Shown: positions 20,414 through 30,154, numbered from the stretch's first letter. The stretch is DNA of 64,000 nt from Neobacillus fumarioli NBRC 102428 (GCF_001591485.1 NZ_BCUZ01000005.1:1-64000); one strand, 5' to 3'. Numbers and translations: made by a program. The notes: generated from the letters alone by a model not told the origin.

Positions 20414-22081
20414 TTAAATAGATTCTTTTTTCGTCAATTCAATGGAAGCAGGCATTGCATTGTTTTTACGAAAGCTGTTCACAAGGGCGATATCGAATAC
20501 TTCATGGAGGTTCTTGACCGGAATAATCGTAATGCCGTCAATCTCATTCAAAATGGTTTGCATATTTTCTTCCGGAATGATCACCGTTTTGACCCCGGCT
20601 TTTTTCGCAGCTTTGACTTTTGGATAAACTCCTCCGATTGGCTTCACGTTCCCGTGAATACTTATTTCTCCTGTCATGGCGACCGTATTGTCAATCGGAA
20701 TTTTATAAATGGCTGAATAAATTCCTGTTGCCATCGCGATTCCTGCCGATGGGCCATCAATCGGGACACCGCCGGGAAAATTTACATGGATATCATATTC
20801 ATTCGCCGGTACTCCCATAGATCGTAAAACAGTGATTACATTTTCTATCGAACCGCGAGCCATGCTTTTGCGGCGGATCGATTTCCCTTGTCCGCCAATA
20901 CTTTCCTCTTCAACAATCCCCGTAATATTGATCGTGCCCTTATCCTTTGCCGGAATTACTGTTACTTCAATTTCCAGAAGAGCACCTGAATTCGGACCGT
21001 AAACAGCAAGTCCATTCACAAGTCCTACTTCAGCTTGCGGATGGATTGTTCTTTCCATTCTTGGTGCCATTTGGCTGGAATGAATGACCCACTCAATATC
21101 TTCATCCCGGATGTAGTCTCGATCCTCTTGAATGGCAAGCCCTGTGGCAATTTGAATCATATTGACCGTTTCTCGGCCATTTCTGGCGTATGAGGCCAAT
21201 GTTTTAATCCCGGTTTCATTTATTTGCATTTTCACTTTTTCAGCCGCTTTTTTGGCAACAGTTTCAATCTCTTCCTGAGTTAAGTCGCGAAAGAATACCT
21301 CCAGACAACGGGACCGGATCGCCGGTGGAATTTCGCTTGGAGTTCTCGTAGTTGCGCCAATCAGACGAAAATCCGCCGGAAGGCCATTTTTAAAGATATC
21401 ATGGATATGGGTCGGGATTTGCGTGTTTTCTTCATGATAATAGGCACTTTCTAGAAAAACTTTACGATCTTCCAACACTTTTAGCAGTTTATTCATCTGA
21501 ATTGGGTGCAATTCACCAATTTCATCAATAAACAATACACCGCCATGGGCATTGGTAACAGCACCCTGTTTCGGTTGCGGGATTCCGGCTTGCCCCATCG
21601 CTCCAGCCCCCTGATATATAGGGTCATGTACAGACCCTATCAGCGGGTCGGCAATTCCTCGTTCATCGAAACGTGCAGTTGTTGCATCTAACTCGATAAA
21701 AACAGAGTCTCTTTTAAATGGTGATTTTGGGTTCTTTTTCGCTTCCTCCAAAACCAGGCGGGCTGCTGCGGTTTTTCCTACCCCCGGTGGGCCATAAATG
21801 ATGACATGTTGCGGATTTGGACCGCAAAGAGCAGCTTTTAATGATCTTATTCCATCTTCCTGACCGACAATATCTTCAAAACTTGAAGGACGTACTTTCT
21901 CCGATAATGGTTCTGTTAATGAAATCGATCTCATCTTCCTAAGCTGTTCCATTTCTTTCCGGGACTCCCGGTCAATCGATACCCTTTGAGTACGTTGATT
22001 CTTTAACAAATTCCAAAAATACAGCCCAATAATAACCCCAAAAAATAACTGTATAAATAAAGCGATCCCCGTCCAACTCAT
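20414..22081 (-). CDS. lonB: Forespore LonB protease
   Basis: Membrane-anchored Lon-type protease: an N-terminal hydrophobic anchor ('GIALFIQLFFGVIIGLYFW'), Walker A '[16 protein letters not shown]', an AAA+ module more like that of bacterial enhancer/RuvB-type proteins, and the Lon protease domain with Ser in 'PIDGPSAGIAMATG' and Lys in 'KVKAAKKAGV'. 555 aa against 552 in B. subtilis. ATG 22081 has AGGAGG upstream. A sigma-F-like promoter lies 41-70 bases upstream, consistent with forespore expression known for B. subtilis lonB. Confidence 0.96.
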   Translation of the reverse strand: MSWTGIALFIQLFFGVIIGLYFWNLLKNQRTQRVSIDRESRKEMEQLRKMRSISLTEPLSEKVRPSSFEDIVGQEDGIRSLKAALCGPNPQHVIIYGPPGVGKTAAARLVLEEAKKNPKSPFKRDSVFIELDATTARFDERGIADPLIGSVHDPIYQGAGAMGQAGIPQPKQGAVTNAHGGVLFIDEIGELHPIQMNKLLKVLEDRKVFLESAYYHEENTQIPTHIHDIFKNGLPADFRLIGATTRTPSEIPPAIRSRCLEVFFRDLTQEEIETVAKKAAEKVKMQINETGIKTLASYARNGRETVNMIQIATGLAIQEDRDYIRDEDIEWVIHSSQMAPRMERTIHPQAEVGLVNGLAVYGPNSGALLEIEVTVIPAKDKGTINITGIVEEESIGGQGKSIRRKSMARGSIENVITVLRSMGVPANEYDIHVNFPGGVPIDGPSAGIAMATGIYSAIYKIPIDNTVAMTGEISIHGNVKPIGGVYPKVKAAKKAGVKTVIIPEENMQTILNEIDGITIIPVKNLHEVFDIALVNSFRKNNAMPASIELTKKESI

Positions 22082-22121
22082 CTTTTTTCCTCCTGCACCA
22101 AATTACTCAATTGATATTAGT

Positions 22122-22151
22122 CAGTATTTCCTTCGGAGTTTGGTAATAAAC
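22122..22151 (-). promoter_or_regulatory. Candidate sigma-F (or sigma-G) promoter of lonB
   Basis: On the minus strand -35 GTTTA (22147-22151), 15-base spacer, -10 GGAAATACTG (22122-22131), matching GYWTA-N15-GGNRANANTW at all defined positions except the last. Confidence 0.65.
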
Positions 22152-22204
22152 CATAAATTAGCAAGAAACTGCTAAGGCAGGGAGGAAATTTCTTACTTTT
22201 TAAG

Positions 22205-22260
22205 AAAAGCGATGCTGATGCTGTCGAAGCATTTCTTGTGGAGCTGGACAATTCTCGAAG
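22205..22260 (+). repeat. Remnant of the dispersed palindromic repeat
   Basis: 'AAAAGCGATGCTG' followed by 'TGGAGCTGGACAATTCTCG', matching the outer left arm weakly and the outer right flank (GGAGCTGGACAATTTTCGAAG) strongly. The middle is gone. Confidence 0.55.
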
Positions 22261-22288
22261 TCAAAATTTATACTTTCTTTACTTCACA

Positions 22289-22320
22289 CAAAAAAGAACC
22301 CGGTCTTATAGCCGGATTCT
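22289..22320 (-). terminator. Terminator of clpX
   Basis: GAATCCGG pairs with CCGGGTTC, followed by TTTTTT on the minus strand. Confidence 0.85.
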
Positions 22321-22327
22321 CCTTTGC

Positions 22328-23587
22328 TTAGGCTGACTTTTCTTCAGCAACAACCGTACCGTCTTCTAAAACTAATTTCGGTGCAGTGTTTTTCATGACT
22401 GTATCTTTAGTAATAATGCACTTCGAAATATCATCACGTGATGGAAGGTCAAACATGACATCCAGCATAATGCCTTCAATAATCGAACGGAGTCCGCGGG
22501 CTCCTGTCTTGCGTTCAATTGCTTTTGCAGCGATTTCCTTTAATGCATCCTCTTCAAATTCCAGTTCTACGCCGTCCATTTCAAGCATTTTTTGATATTG
22601 CTTAACAAGCGCATTTTTTGGCTTGGTTAGAATTTCAATTAATGCTGCTTCATCTAATTGCTCAAGGCTGGCGATTACTGGAAGACGGCCGATAAATTCC
22701 GGAATTAGGCCAAATCGGAGCAAATCTTCAGGCAATACTTTGGAAAGCAATTCTTTGCTGCTGATTTCCTGCTGTTTTGGATCAGCACCAAAACCAATCA
22801 CTTTTTGACCTAAGCGGCGTTTGATAATCGGCTCAATTCCGTCAAACGCACCGCCGCAAATAAATAAGATATTGGTTGTATCAATTTGAATAAATTCTTG
22901 ATGTGGATGCTTTCTCCCTCCTTGAGGCGGAACGCTTGCCACTGTGCCTTCAAGAATCTTTAATAATGCCTGCTGTACGCCTTCGCCGGAAACATCTCTT
23001 GTTATGGAAGGATTTTCTGATTTACGGGCAATTTTATCAATTTCATCGATATAAATGATACCTTTTTCAGCCTTTTCAACATCATAATCGGCAGCTTGGA
23101 TTAATTTTAATAAGATATTTTCAACATCTTCACCGACATATCCAGCTTCCGTCAGCGATGTTGCATCGGCAATAGCAAAAGGTACATTCAAAATGCGTGC
23201 TAATGTTTGCGCGAGCAATGTTTTACCGCTTCCTGTTGGTCCAATCATACATATATTACTTTTTGACAGTTCCACATCATCAATTTTGCTATTTGAATTA
23301 ATCCGTTTATAGTGATTATAAACGGCAACTGACAACGCTTTCTTGGCTTGATCCTGTCCAATGACATATTCATCAAGGATTTCACAAATTTCCCTTGGCT
23401 TCGGAACATCTTTAAATTCTACTTCTTCTTCTGTTCCGAGCTCTTCTTCGACGATTTCTGTACAAAGTTCAATACATTCATCACATATATATACACCAGG
23501 TCCGGCCACTAACTTACGGACTTGGTCTTGAGTTTTGCCGCAAAACGAGCACTTTAATTGGCCTTTTTCATCGTTAAATTTAAACAA
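22328..23587 (-). CDS. clpX: ATP-dependent Clp protease ATP-binding subunit ClpX
   Basis: AAA+ unfoldase that feeds ClpP. It has the N-terminal zinc-binding domain (CSFC...CDEC), Walker A '[12 protein letters not shown]', Walker B '[14 protein letters not shown]', the IGF-type ClpP-contact loop 'KVIGFGAD' and the sensor-2 region '[13 protein letters not shown]'. TTG at 23587 gives '[18 protein letters not shown]', nearly identical to B. subtilis ClpX, with AAGGGGTG upstream; the frame to 23608 lacks homology. 419 aa. Confidence 0.97.
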   Translation of the reverse strand: MFKFNDEKGQLKCSFCGKTQDQVRKLVAGPGVYICDECIELCTEIVEEELGTEEEVEFKDVPKPREICEILDEYVIGQDQAKKALSVAVYNHYKRINSNSKIDDVELSKSNICMIGPTGSGKTLLAQTLARILNVPFAIADATSLTEAGYVGEDVENILLKLIQAADYDVEKAEKGIIYIDEIDKIARKSENPSITRDVSGEGVQQALLKILEGTVASVPPQGGRKHPHQEFIQIDTTNILFICGGAFDGIEPIIKRRLGQKVIGFGADPKQQEISSKELLSKVLPEDLLRFGLIPEFIGRLPVIASLEQLDEAALIEILTKPKNALVKQYQKMLEMDGVELEFEEDALKEIAAKAIERKTGARGLRSIIEGIMLDVMFDLPSRDDISKCIITKDTVMKNTAPKLVLEDGTVVAEEKSA

Positions 23588-23685
23588 ACCCTTCACCCCT
23601 TGATACAATTCTGTATTTGTAAACTGCAGGTTTGACTAATCAATCACAATGGTATTCATTCATCAATCAATTGTATGTATTTTGC

Positions 23686-23694
23686 ATTGTAACA
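23686..23694 (-). promoter_or_regulatory. Candidate extended -10 promoter of clpX
   Basis: TGTTACAAT (TGn-TACAAT) on the minus strand about 100 bases before clpX. The rest of 23588-23931 (about 340 bases) is AT-rich; I see only a small hairpin around 23852-23866 in it. Confidence 0.4.
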
Positions 23695-23931
23695 TAATTA
23701 GTCAATGGACTGAAACCAAAAAGCTTTGCAAAAGATGCATTTTCAAAGATGTTCGAAATTTCGTCAAAGAAAAGATAAGATATGTACATTTTTCATCTTA
23801 GCCATAATTTCCAAAAATAAAATCTTTCTTTTCTTGAAATTATTGTATTCGCCGTTATCGGCAATTTTTCCTGCCTGTTGTTAAAAATGTTCCCTGTATT
23901 TATTATAATATGTTACTCAAAATTATGTATT

Positions 23932-24053
23932 AAAAAGCGCAAGCGCCTTGGTCAGCCCCGACGGGCAAATGTTCTTCGGCACTAAAAGTCTGGTTTTTGG
24001 ACTTTTAGTTCCGAAGGTTATTTGACCCCGAGGGGCTAGGCACTGGAGCTAGA
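23932..24053 (+). repeat. Dispersed palindromic repeat, copy 2 (complete)
   Basis: The clearest copy. Nested pairs: AGCGCCT/AGGCACT, AGCCCC/GGGGCT, CAAAT/ATTTG, and a long inner stem around CTAAAAGTC/GACTTTTAG extended by TTCGG/CCGAA. The right end is GGAGCTAGAG. It lies between tig (after its terminator) and the clpX upstream region. Confidence 0.9.
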
Positions 24054-24064
24054 GTATAAAGGAA

Positions 24065-24087
24065 GGCACGACTTTAAAATCGTGCCC
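24065..24087 (-). terminator. Terminator of tig
   Basis: GGCACGATT pairs with AGTCGTGCC, followed by TTCCTTT on the minus strand. Confidence 0.8.
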
Positions 24088-24101
24088 CTGCTGATTGTTC
24101 A

Positions 24102-25379
24102 TTACTTCTTGTTCTCAACAAGAAAGTCAACTGCTTTTCTAAGTTCGAGATCACCTTTGATGCCTTGAACACCGCCAAGTGCGCGCTTAATGGCGTCAGC
24201 TGTCATATTGTACATGTTTGCCATTTTCTCAAGTTCAGCATTGATCTCTTCGTCTGTTACTTCTAGATTTTCCACTTTCGCAATCGCTTCTAGTGTTAAG
24301 TTCACTTTTACACGTTGTTCTGCTTCTTCTTTCATTTGTTCGCGAAGAGCTTTTTCATCCTGACCTGAGAATTGATAATAAAGATCAAGATTCATACCTT
24401 GCATTTGTAGACGCTGCCCAAATTCTTGAATCATCCGGTCAATTTCGTTTTCAATCATGACAGGAGGGATGTCGACCTCAGCATTTTCTGCAGCTTTTTC
24501 CACTACAGAATCACGTACATGATGTTCTGCTTCATGCTTTTTGTTTTCTTCTAAACGCGTTTTGATTTTTTCTTTCAAAGCATCTAAAGTTTCCACTTCA
24601 TCATCGACGTCTTTTGCAAATTCATCATCTAATGCAGGAATTTCTTTTGCTTTGATTTCATGTACAGTTACTTTGAATACGGCCGGTTTTCCTGCCAGAT
24701 CAGCTGCATGATATTCTTCAGGGAACGTTACTTCTACATCTTTTGATTCACCAGCTTTAACACCAATCAACTGCTCCTCGAACCCAGGAATGAAAGTATT
24801 TGATCCCAGTTCTAATGTATAGTTTTCAGCCTTGCCGCCTTCAAAAGCTTCACCATCAACAAAGCCTTCAAAATCGATTACAACAGTATCGCCGTTTTCT
24901 GCTGTTCCTTCTTCTTTTACAACTAGTTCGGCATGGCGATTTTGCAATGCTTCAAGTTCTTTGTGCACATCTTCATCCGTTACAGTTGTATCAAATTCTT
25001 CGATCTCAAGGCCTTTGTATTCGCCTAATTTCACTTCAGGCTTAACAGTAACAGTAGCCTTGAAGATCAGGTCCTTGCCTTTTTCTAATTGTTCAATGTC
25101 GATTTCAGGACGATCAACAGGCTCAATTCCAGTTTCTTCAATTGCATTTCCATATGCTTCAGGAAGAAGAATATCTAATGCATCTTGATAAAGTGATTCA
25201 ACACCAAAGCGTTTTTCAAATAGTGAGCGAGGCACTTTTCCTTTACGGAAGCCTGGTACGTTAACTTTCTTCACGACCTTTTGGAATGCTGCATCCAGTC
25301 CTTTGTTTACCTTGTCAGCACTTACTTCAACAGTAAGGACGCCACGGTTCCCTTCTAATTTTTCCCATTTTGCTGTCAT
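24102..25379 (-). CDS. tig: Trigger factor
   Basis: Ribosome-associated chaperone and peptidyl-prolyl isomerase. The ribosome-docking signature '[17 protein letters not shown]' is in the N-terminal domain (about 38-54), a FKBP-type domain follows ('[20 protein letters not shown]'), and the helical C-terminal domain makes up the rest. ATG 25379 has GGAGGG seven bases upstream; the earlier in-frame ATG 25397 overlaps that site. 425 aa is normal. Upstream of clpX, as in B. subtilis. Confidence 0.97.
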   Translation of the reverse strand: MTAKWEKLEGNRGVLTVEVSADKVNKGLDAAFQKVVKKVNVPGFRKGKVPRSLFEKRFGVESLYQDALDILLPEAYGNAIEETGIEPVDRPEIDIEQLEKGKDLIFKATVTVKPEVKLGEYKGLEIEEFDTTVTDEDVHKELEALQNRHAELVVKEEGTAENGDTVVIDFEGFVDGEAFEGGKAENYTLELGSNTFIPGFEEQLIGVKAGESKDVEVTFPEEYHAADLAGKPAVFKVTVHEIKAKEIPALDDEFAKDVDDEVETLDALKEKIKTRLEENKKHEAEHHVRDSVVEKAAENAEVDIPPVMIENEIDRMIQEFGQRLQMQGMNLDLYYQFSGQDEKALREQMKEEAEQRVKVNLTLEAIAKVENLEVTDEEINAELEKMANMYNMTADAIKRALGGVQGIKGDLELRKAVDFLVENKK

Positions 25380-25547
25380 TCGTTTTCCCTCCAACATCTA
25401 TTCTCATTTCATTCGATACGAATTTAGCGTGGAAAGATGGTCTTGTCCACTACCATTTTCCATTATTTTTAATGTAAAAAATAGAGATTTTTACACAATG
25501 CAACCACTACATTATACCATAGGATATTTTTCTTTCAACAGTCCATC

Positions 25548-26567
25548 TTATATATTAGGATAGGAAATTTTCTCAATTTGCTCAATTTGTTCTTTTGCCA
25601 GTTCAAATTCTTTTATTGAAACATGATATTCGGCTGTTATTTTGCCTGGTTCTTGTAAATAACCAAAATACTCCTCGGCCTGTGCATGAAAAGCGGCAGC
25701 CCATACTTTCGAGCTGTCTGGTTCAAGGTTAAAAGGATAACTGATAAAAAAAATTCGATCAACCAAACTGATGACATTTTCAACAAGTACTGGATTGCTG
25801 TTTCCGAGATGATTTTCTAAACAATCTTTAATTTCTTTCATTTTCGGCTGCAGTCTGACATCCGGCAGCTGGGCAGGTATGACTCTTGCTTCAAGGGAAA
25901 ATTTCCTGACCGTCAGTTCATGGTCAAACTCCTGTTCTCTTAATAGACTGAGCAAAATGGTTTTGAGAAACGGATGGCCGGTTTCATCTTGTAAATAAGC
26001 TTCAATTTCCGGTACATAGGGTCGGATATTTTGATCTGCTATACTAGAAATTAGCAGCATTTGTTCGTTTAGATTATGTATAGAAAACTGATTCAAAAAT
26101 TTAGGTTTCTCGCACTTTTCATCAACTGCCTCCTGTCTAAGGCTCTCAGCCATCCTTCGGCTAAACTGCAGCAACGTCCGAAAATGTTCATATTTTTCGG
26201 GTGGAATTTCTTTCTCTTCTAAAAGCGCCTCAATCGTTGAAACGATTTCCTCGTATTCGTGAAGTTGGATTAGTACAGTTAAGTACAAATCAACCAACTG
26301 AAAGTAGTCACCTATTCCTTTTAGAAGCAATTCTTTTGTAAGCACCTTTGCTTTTTTGAAGGAGGAAGCTTCAAAATAGGCAAGCGCTAGCCCGATCAAC
26401 ACGTCTTCGTTTTCAGGATCAAACTCTCTTGCTTCTTCCAACAGCACAATCGCCTCGGTAAAGTTGCGGTTATGAAGGTTTTCCAAGCCTTTGTCTGTTA
26501 GGCGTTGTTCAATTCCGGGAAAGAAGACCACATTGTCCCTTCTCTTTACACGGTCCCGCTTTTTCAT
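25548..26567 (-). CDS. ysoA: TPR-repeat protein YsoA
   Basis: 339 aa with tetratricopeptide repeats in the N-terminal third: 'NLHNRNFTEAIVLLEEAREF' and 'NEDVLIGLALAYFEASSFKK' with TPR spacing of about 34 residues. The rest is helical with no recognised catalytic motif. It sits between tig and the tRNA gene, matching ysoA of B. subtilis. No signal peptide or membrane segment was seen; likely a cytosolic protein-interaction scaffold. The start at 26567 has only a weak GGACGG-like ribosome site. Confidence 0.8.
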   Translation of the reverse strand: MKKRDRVKRRDNVVFFPGIEQRLTDKGLENLHNRNFTEAIVLLEEAREFDPENEDVLIGLALAYFEASSFKKAKVLTKELLLKGIGDYFQLVDLYLTVLIQLHEYEEIVSTIEALLEEKEIPPEKYEHFRTLLQFSRRMAESLRQEAVDEKCEKPKFLNQFSIHNLNEQMLLISSIADQNIRPYVPEIEAYLQDETGHPFLKTILLSLLREQEFDHELTVRKFSLEARVIPAQLPDVRLQPKMKEIKDCLENHLGNSNPVLVENVISLVDRIFFISYPFNLEPDSSKVWAAAFHAQAEEYFGYLQEPGKITAEYHVSIKEFELAKEQIEQIEKISYPNI

Positions 26568-26668
26568 ACAATAACCGTCCTTTGACTGTTCATTAGAGAA
26601 TCATTAGCATACATTATAGACAAAAAAATCTCACCTTAACAGGTGAGAGTATATTCTGGTATGTAGTA

Positions 26669-26745
26669 TGGCGTCCCAGGAGGGATTCGAACCCCCGACA
26701 CACGGCTTAGAAGGCCGTTGCTCTATCCAGCTGAGCTACTGGGAC
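26669..26745 (-). tRNA. tRNA-Arg (anticodon TCT)
   Basis: Read on the minus strand: acceptor GTCCCAG pairs with CTGGGAC, D-arm GCTC...GAGC, anticodon stem CGGCC/GGCCG type around loop CTTCTAA giving anticodon TCT (codons AGA/AGG), T-arm GGGGGTTCGAATCCCTC, discriminator G and encoded CCA. 77 bases including CCA. Confidence 0.96.
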
Positions 26746-26844
26746 ATATTTAATTATCAAAGACAAGATTCATTATAGTATCTCTATATTTAAATGTCAA
26801 TAGATTTTTTTATAATTTTCAAAGGGGAGAAAATATCTCCCCCA

Positions 26845-27360
26845 TTATTTTTTTAGAACAAATTCTCTTGCCAAACTGCAGATTTCCCGGCCGCTTAAAT
26901 CATAAACAGTCATGTTCACTGTATCTTCCAGCAGTTCAAGAATGACATAGGTTTTTTCCAGTCGTTCCCTCGGCATGCGAATGCTGCCCGGATTTAAATA
27001 TAATCTCCCATCGATTACTTCAGCACCCAATACATGAGAATGGCCGAAGCAGACGATATCCGCATCCACTTCCTCAGCTTTATAGGCTAAATTCATAAGC
27101 GACATTTTGACTGAAAACTTGTGTCCGTGTGTGATAAAAAACTTCCTGCCAGCCATTTCAGTCGTTGTCTCCAACGGGTATCCGCCAAAATCACAATTGC
27201 CCATGACCGTTAAATATCCCGTCATTGATTTATGTTCAGGCATTAATTGCGAATCACCGCAATGAATCATTAAATCAACTTCGTTCAAATGCCGTTCTCT
27301 GATCACCTCAAGCTCTTTCGTTAAGCCATGGCTGTCACTGATTATCAGCACTTTGCTCAT
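26845..27360 (-). CDS. ysnB: YfcE/MJ0936-type metallophosphoesterase YsnB
   Basis: Calcineurin-like phosphodiesterase of 171 aa. Metal-binding motifs: 'ISDSHG' (D-x-H), 'HCGDSQ' (GD), 'VMGNCD' (GN-D), 'ITHGH' and 'FGHSHVLG' (GHSH). Such enzymes hydrolyse phosphodiesters in vitro; the natural substrate is not known. Its ATG overlaps the rdgB stop by four bases, so it is co-translated with rph and rdgB. Confidence 0.92.
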   Translation of the reverse strand: MSKVLIISDSHGLTKELEVIRERHLNEVDLMIHCGDSQLMPEHKSMTGYLTVMGNCDFGGYPLETTTEMAGRKFFITHGHKFSVKMSLMNLAYKAEEVDADIVCFGHSHVLGAEVIDGRLYLNPGSIRMPRERLEKTYVILELLEDTVNMTVYDLSGREICSLAREFVLKK

Positions 27361-27968
27361 GATTCATCAACTCTTTCCAGATGCGAATCAAGCAGCGTAT
27401 CCAATTTCTTTAAAGCATTGGCCCGGTGGCTGATTCTATTCTTTTCATCTGCAGAAAGTTCCGCCATCGCCGCCCCCTTTTCAGGCACATAAAACACCGG
27501 ATCATAGCCAAATCCATGTGTTCCTCTTGGTTCTTCCAATATCCGGCCTTCACAGGTGCCTGCCACCGTAAACGTTTCTTCGCCGGGAACCGCGACAGCC
27601 AAGGCACAGTAAAATCTTGCCGTTCTTTTATCCTCCGGCACGCCTTTTAATTCGGATAACAGCTTATTTGTATTTTTCTCATCATTCTTTGGCTCGCCGG
27701 CATATCGGGCAGAATAAATTCCCGGACGTCCGTCCAAAACATCCACCATCAAGCCGGAATCGTCGCCAATCACCATTTTATTCAATGCTTTAGAAATCGT
27801 TTCTGCCTTTATAATTGCATTTTCCTCAAAAGTAGTGCCCGTTTCCTCGACATCCGGAATTTCCGGAAAATGGAGCAACGTCCGGACCGCCATTCCCCTT
27901 TTGGCAAAAATAGCCTCAAATTCCCTTGCCTTTCCGGGATTTTTTGTCGCAATGATCACTTCTTTCAT
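27357..27968 (-). CDS. rdgB: XTP/dITP diphosphatase (house-cleaning NTPase)
   Basis: Ham1/RdgB family enzyme that hydrolyses ITP, dITP and XTP to keep them out of nucleic acids. Motifs: '[11 protein letters not shown]' (substrate-binding TxNxxK), '[13 protein letters not shown]' (metal), '[12 protein letters not shown]' and 'ISHRANAL'. 203 aa is slightly long at the C-terminus. Overlaps rph and ysnB by four bases each, forming a tight three-gene unit. Called ysnA in B. subtilis. Confidence 0.96.
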   Translation of the reverse strand: MKEVIIATKNPGKAREFEAIFAKRGMAVRTLLHFPEIPDVEETGTTFEENAIIKAETISKALNKMVIGDDSGLMVDVLDGRPGIYSARYAGEPKNDEKNTNKLLSELKGVPEDKRTARFYCALAVAVPGEETFTVAGTCEGRILEEPRGTHGFGYDPVFYVPEKGAAMAELSADEKNRISHRANALKKLDTLLDSHLERVDES

Positions 27969-28735
27969 TTCAGCTCTCCTCTTGATTTTCTCCTGGCCTC
28001 TATCTTTTTAACAATCTCTTCGCCAAGCACTGTTTTTTGCTGTTCAAACAATTTTCTTAGCCCTTCTTGGGCAGCATGCAAGAGGCCTTGAAGCTCTTCG
28101 TAGGAAAAGGTTGATTCCTCTCCTGTCCCTTGCAATTCTACGAACTCACTGCTTCCTGTCATGACTACATTCATATCAACATGGGCCTTGGAGTCCTCTT
28201 GATAGTTTAGATCCAACACAGTTTTGCCATCTTGTAAAATTCCAACACTTACAGCCGCTAGATAATCTGTAATCGGAAACTTAGGTAACGACTTTTTCTC
28301 TGATAATGCATTCAGTGCCAACGTCATCGCTACAAACGCTCCTGTAATCGAGGCCGTTCTTGTTCCGCCGTCAGCTTGGATTACATCACAGTCAATCCAA
28401 ACAGTACGCTCGCCAATCGCATTCAAATCTACGACCGCCCTTAGCGCCCTGCCGATCAACCGCTGAATTTCCATTGTCCGGCCGGAAACCTTCCCCTTAG
28501 TAGATTCCCGAATATTCCTTGTTTCCGTTGCCCTTGGCAGCATGGCATATTCAGCCGTTATCCAGCCCTTGCCTTCTCCCCTCATAAACGGCGGCACCCG
28601 GTCATCAATACTTGCCGTGCAAATAACTTTCGTATTTCCCACCGTAATAAGCACAGACCCCTCTGGATGCATTAAATAATTTGTTTCAATATGTACCGGC
28701 CTTAATTGTAATGGCTCTCTCCCATCAATACGCAC
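27965..28735 (-). CDS. rph: Ribonuclease PH
   Basis: Phosphorolytic 3'-5' exoribonuclease that trims tRNA 3' ends. Signatures: '[20 protein letters not shown]', '[19 protein letters not shown]', '[19 protein letters not shown]' and 'VDMNVVMTG'. GTG at 28735 has GGAGG upstream and gives '[17 protein letters not shown]', as in the family; the frame to 28777 lacks homology. First gene of rph-rdgB-ysnB. A dispersed repeat ends about 35 bases upstream of the ribosome site. Confidence 0.96.
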   Translation of the reverse strand: MRIDGREPLQLRPVHIETNYLMHPEGSVLITVGNTKVICTASIDDRVPPFMRGEGKGWITAEYAMLPRATETRNIRESTKGKVSGRTMEIQRLIGRALRAVVDLNAIGERTVWIDCDVIQADGGTRTASITGAFVAMTLALNALSEKKSLPKFPITDYLAAVSVGILQDGKTVLDLNYQEDSKAHVDMNVVMTGSSEFVELQGTGEESTFSYEELQGLLHAAQEGLRKLFEQQKTVLGEEIVKKIEARRKSRGELK

Positions 28736-28775
28736 AAAACTTCCTCCTAGTCTTTCTAATCTGCAAACAAAGAAC

Positions 28776-28981
28776 AAAAAGCGAAAGCGCCTCAGTCAGC
28801 CCCGATATAGGGAGACTTGCCACTTGCAAGCAAAGCGCAGCAAGTGGCTTAGTCTCCCTTAATGCGTACAGAAAGCGATAGCTTTCTGTAGCCAGGCAAA
28901 TGTTCTTTTGCACTAAAAGTCTGGTCTCTAGACTTTTAGTGCATGGTTTTTATCACGAGGGGCTAGGCGCTGGAGCTGGAT
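28776..28981 (+). repeat. Dispersed palindromic repeat, copy 3 (expanded)
   Basis: Outer arms AAAAAGCGAAAGCGCC and GGCGCTGGAGCTGGA, GCCCC/GGGGC pair and the CTAAAAGTC/GACTTTTAG inner stem as in copy 2. An additional about 90 bases are inserted after GCCCCGA. The insert has its own hairpins: AGGGAGACT with AGTCTCCCT enclosing CCACTTGC/GCAAGTGG, and CAGAAAGC/GCTTTCTG. It fills most of the gap between gerM and rph. Confidence 0.85.
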
Positions 28982-29038
28982 TCAAATAACTTCGAAAGTT
29001 ATCCACACTCCGTTTAATTTATAGTTTCCTTTCAATAA

Positions 29039-29068
29039 GAAAGAGGCGGCCTTAAGCCAACCTCTTTG
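29039..29068 (-). terminator. Terminator of gerM
   Basis: AAAGAGG-TTGGC pairs imperfectly with GGCCG-CCTCTTT, followed by CTTATTG on the minus strand. Confidence 0.6.
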
Positions 29069-29101
29069 ATTGTCATTATATAGTATATCAAAAATATATT
29101 T

Positions 29102-30154
29102 TTAGAAACTACCTGTATTTACTTTTTCCGGGCGAGTTACCGGCTCGGTTAGCTTTTTACCTTGATCAATCTTTAAATCTGCTTTTCCATCAACCTGAAC
29201 CGCTACTTTCTGCACACCCTGCTGTTCTGTTAAAGACAGCACGAGTTCATTTAGCAATGCTTGGGAAATAACATTTTTATTAAAGCTACCATAAATATTT
29301 TTATTAAAGTTTAGTGTTACCTGGCCGTTGTCCACCTTTGGTGTACCAAGCAATTTGGCATCCGGCATAAACTCCGAGACTAAATTGGATTTCGGGCTCG
29401 GCCCCTTGATTAATTCGTTAACAGCAGCTGTAATCGGATCCTTTTCAGTATTGCTGACCCTCCGAGTAACAGGAACATAGTAATAGCCGCCCTCTTGCCC
29501 ACCGACAAAATAAACCGTTACCGGCCTTGTATTGGTAATATCCGCAACATCATTTGTATCGATATTAATACCGGCTGCTCTCGTTAAGTTATCACTGATA
29601 GGCGTTCCTTTCACAGGCATTTCTGTCAGCTCATGTCCGTTCATCTTGAGCTTTACTGAATTAATGTCTTTAAATTGTGTGAGAGTCCAGGTTATAGATT
29701 GGAGAATTCGTTGCTCATCATCAGGCTGATAGTTTTTAAACTCATTAGAAAAATCAACAGTAGCGACCTTGTTATCTTTATCAATATTTACCGTCATTTG
29801 GGTATCTTCAGGCAGCACCTCTCTAAAACCATTTGGCAGCATATTGGTAACCGGTCCACCCTTAACTAAATATTGAAGTGCTTCCTTCGCAATGGAATTT
29901 ATCTTCGGTAAATTCAATGTTTGAGGAACCACATAGCCATTTTTATCAATCAAATAGAGTTCTGTCTTTACTGTGTCAGCTGCATTGTTCTTTTTTGCAG
30001 TTGGATCCTTGCTGGCTTTTTGATCTACAACCGTCACTGTTTTGGGCGGGTCTATTTTCTGTTTCGTTTCCGATCCGAACAAGCCGCACCCAGATAGCAC
30101 AACTGTTGATGTGAGCACAGTTACACTCAGGATTTTCGCTTTATTTCTAGACAT
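29102..30154 (-). CDS. gerM: Spore germination/sporulation lipoprotein GerM
   Basis: 350 aa with a lipoprotein signal ending in 'STVVLSGCGLFGS' (lipobox LSGC), then two tandem GerMN domains (about 65-190 and 215-340), each with the pattern 'TVDFSNEFKNY' / 'TLNFNKNIYGSF'. In B. subtilis GerM is made in the mother cell and joins the SpoIIIA-SpoIIQ channel assembly; here it is placed between racE and rph, as in B. subtilis. No convincing sporulation promoter was found within 110 bases upstream. Confidence 0.95.
   Translation of the reverse strand: MSRNKAKILSVTVLTSTVVLSGCGLFGSETKQKIDPPKTVTVVDQKASKDPTAKKNNAADTVKTELYLIDKNGYVVPQTLNLPKINSIAKEALQYLVKGGPVTNMLPNGFREVLPEDTQMTVNIDKDNKVATVDFSNEFKNYQPDDEQRILQSITWTLTQFKDINSVKLKMNGHELTEMPVKGTPISDNLTRAAGINIDTNDVADITNTRPVTVYFVGGQEGGYYYVPVTRRVSNTEKDPITAAVNELIKGPSPKSNLVSEFMPDAKLLGTPKVDNGQVTLNFNKNIYGSFNKNVISQALLNELVLSLTEQQGVQKVAVQVDGKADLKIDQGKKLTEPVTRPEKVNTGSF

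Noticed and set aside
28725-28913. Minus-strand 62-codon ORF overlapping rph start and repeat copy 3
   Set aside because: It consists mostly of repeat sequence and runs into the rph ribosome site; other repeat copies do not keep this frame open.
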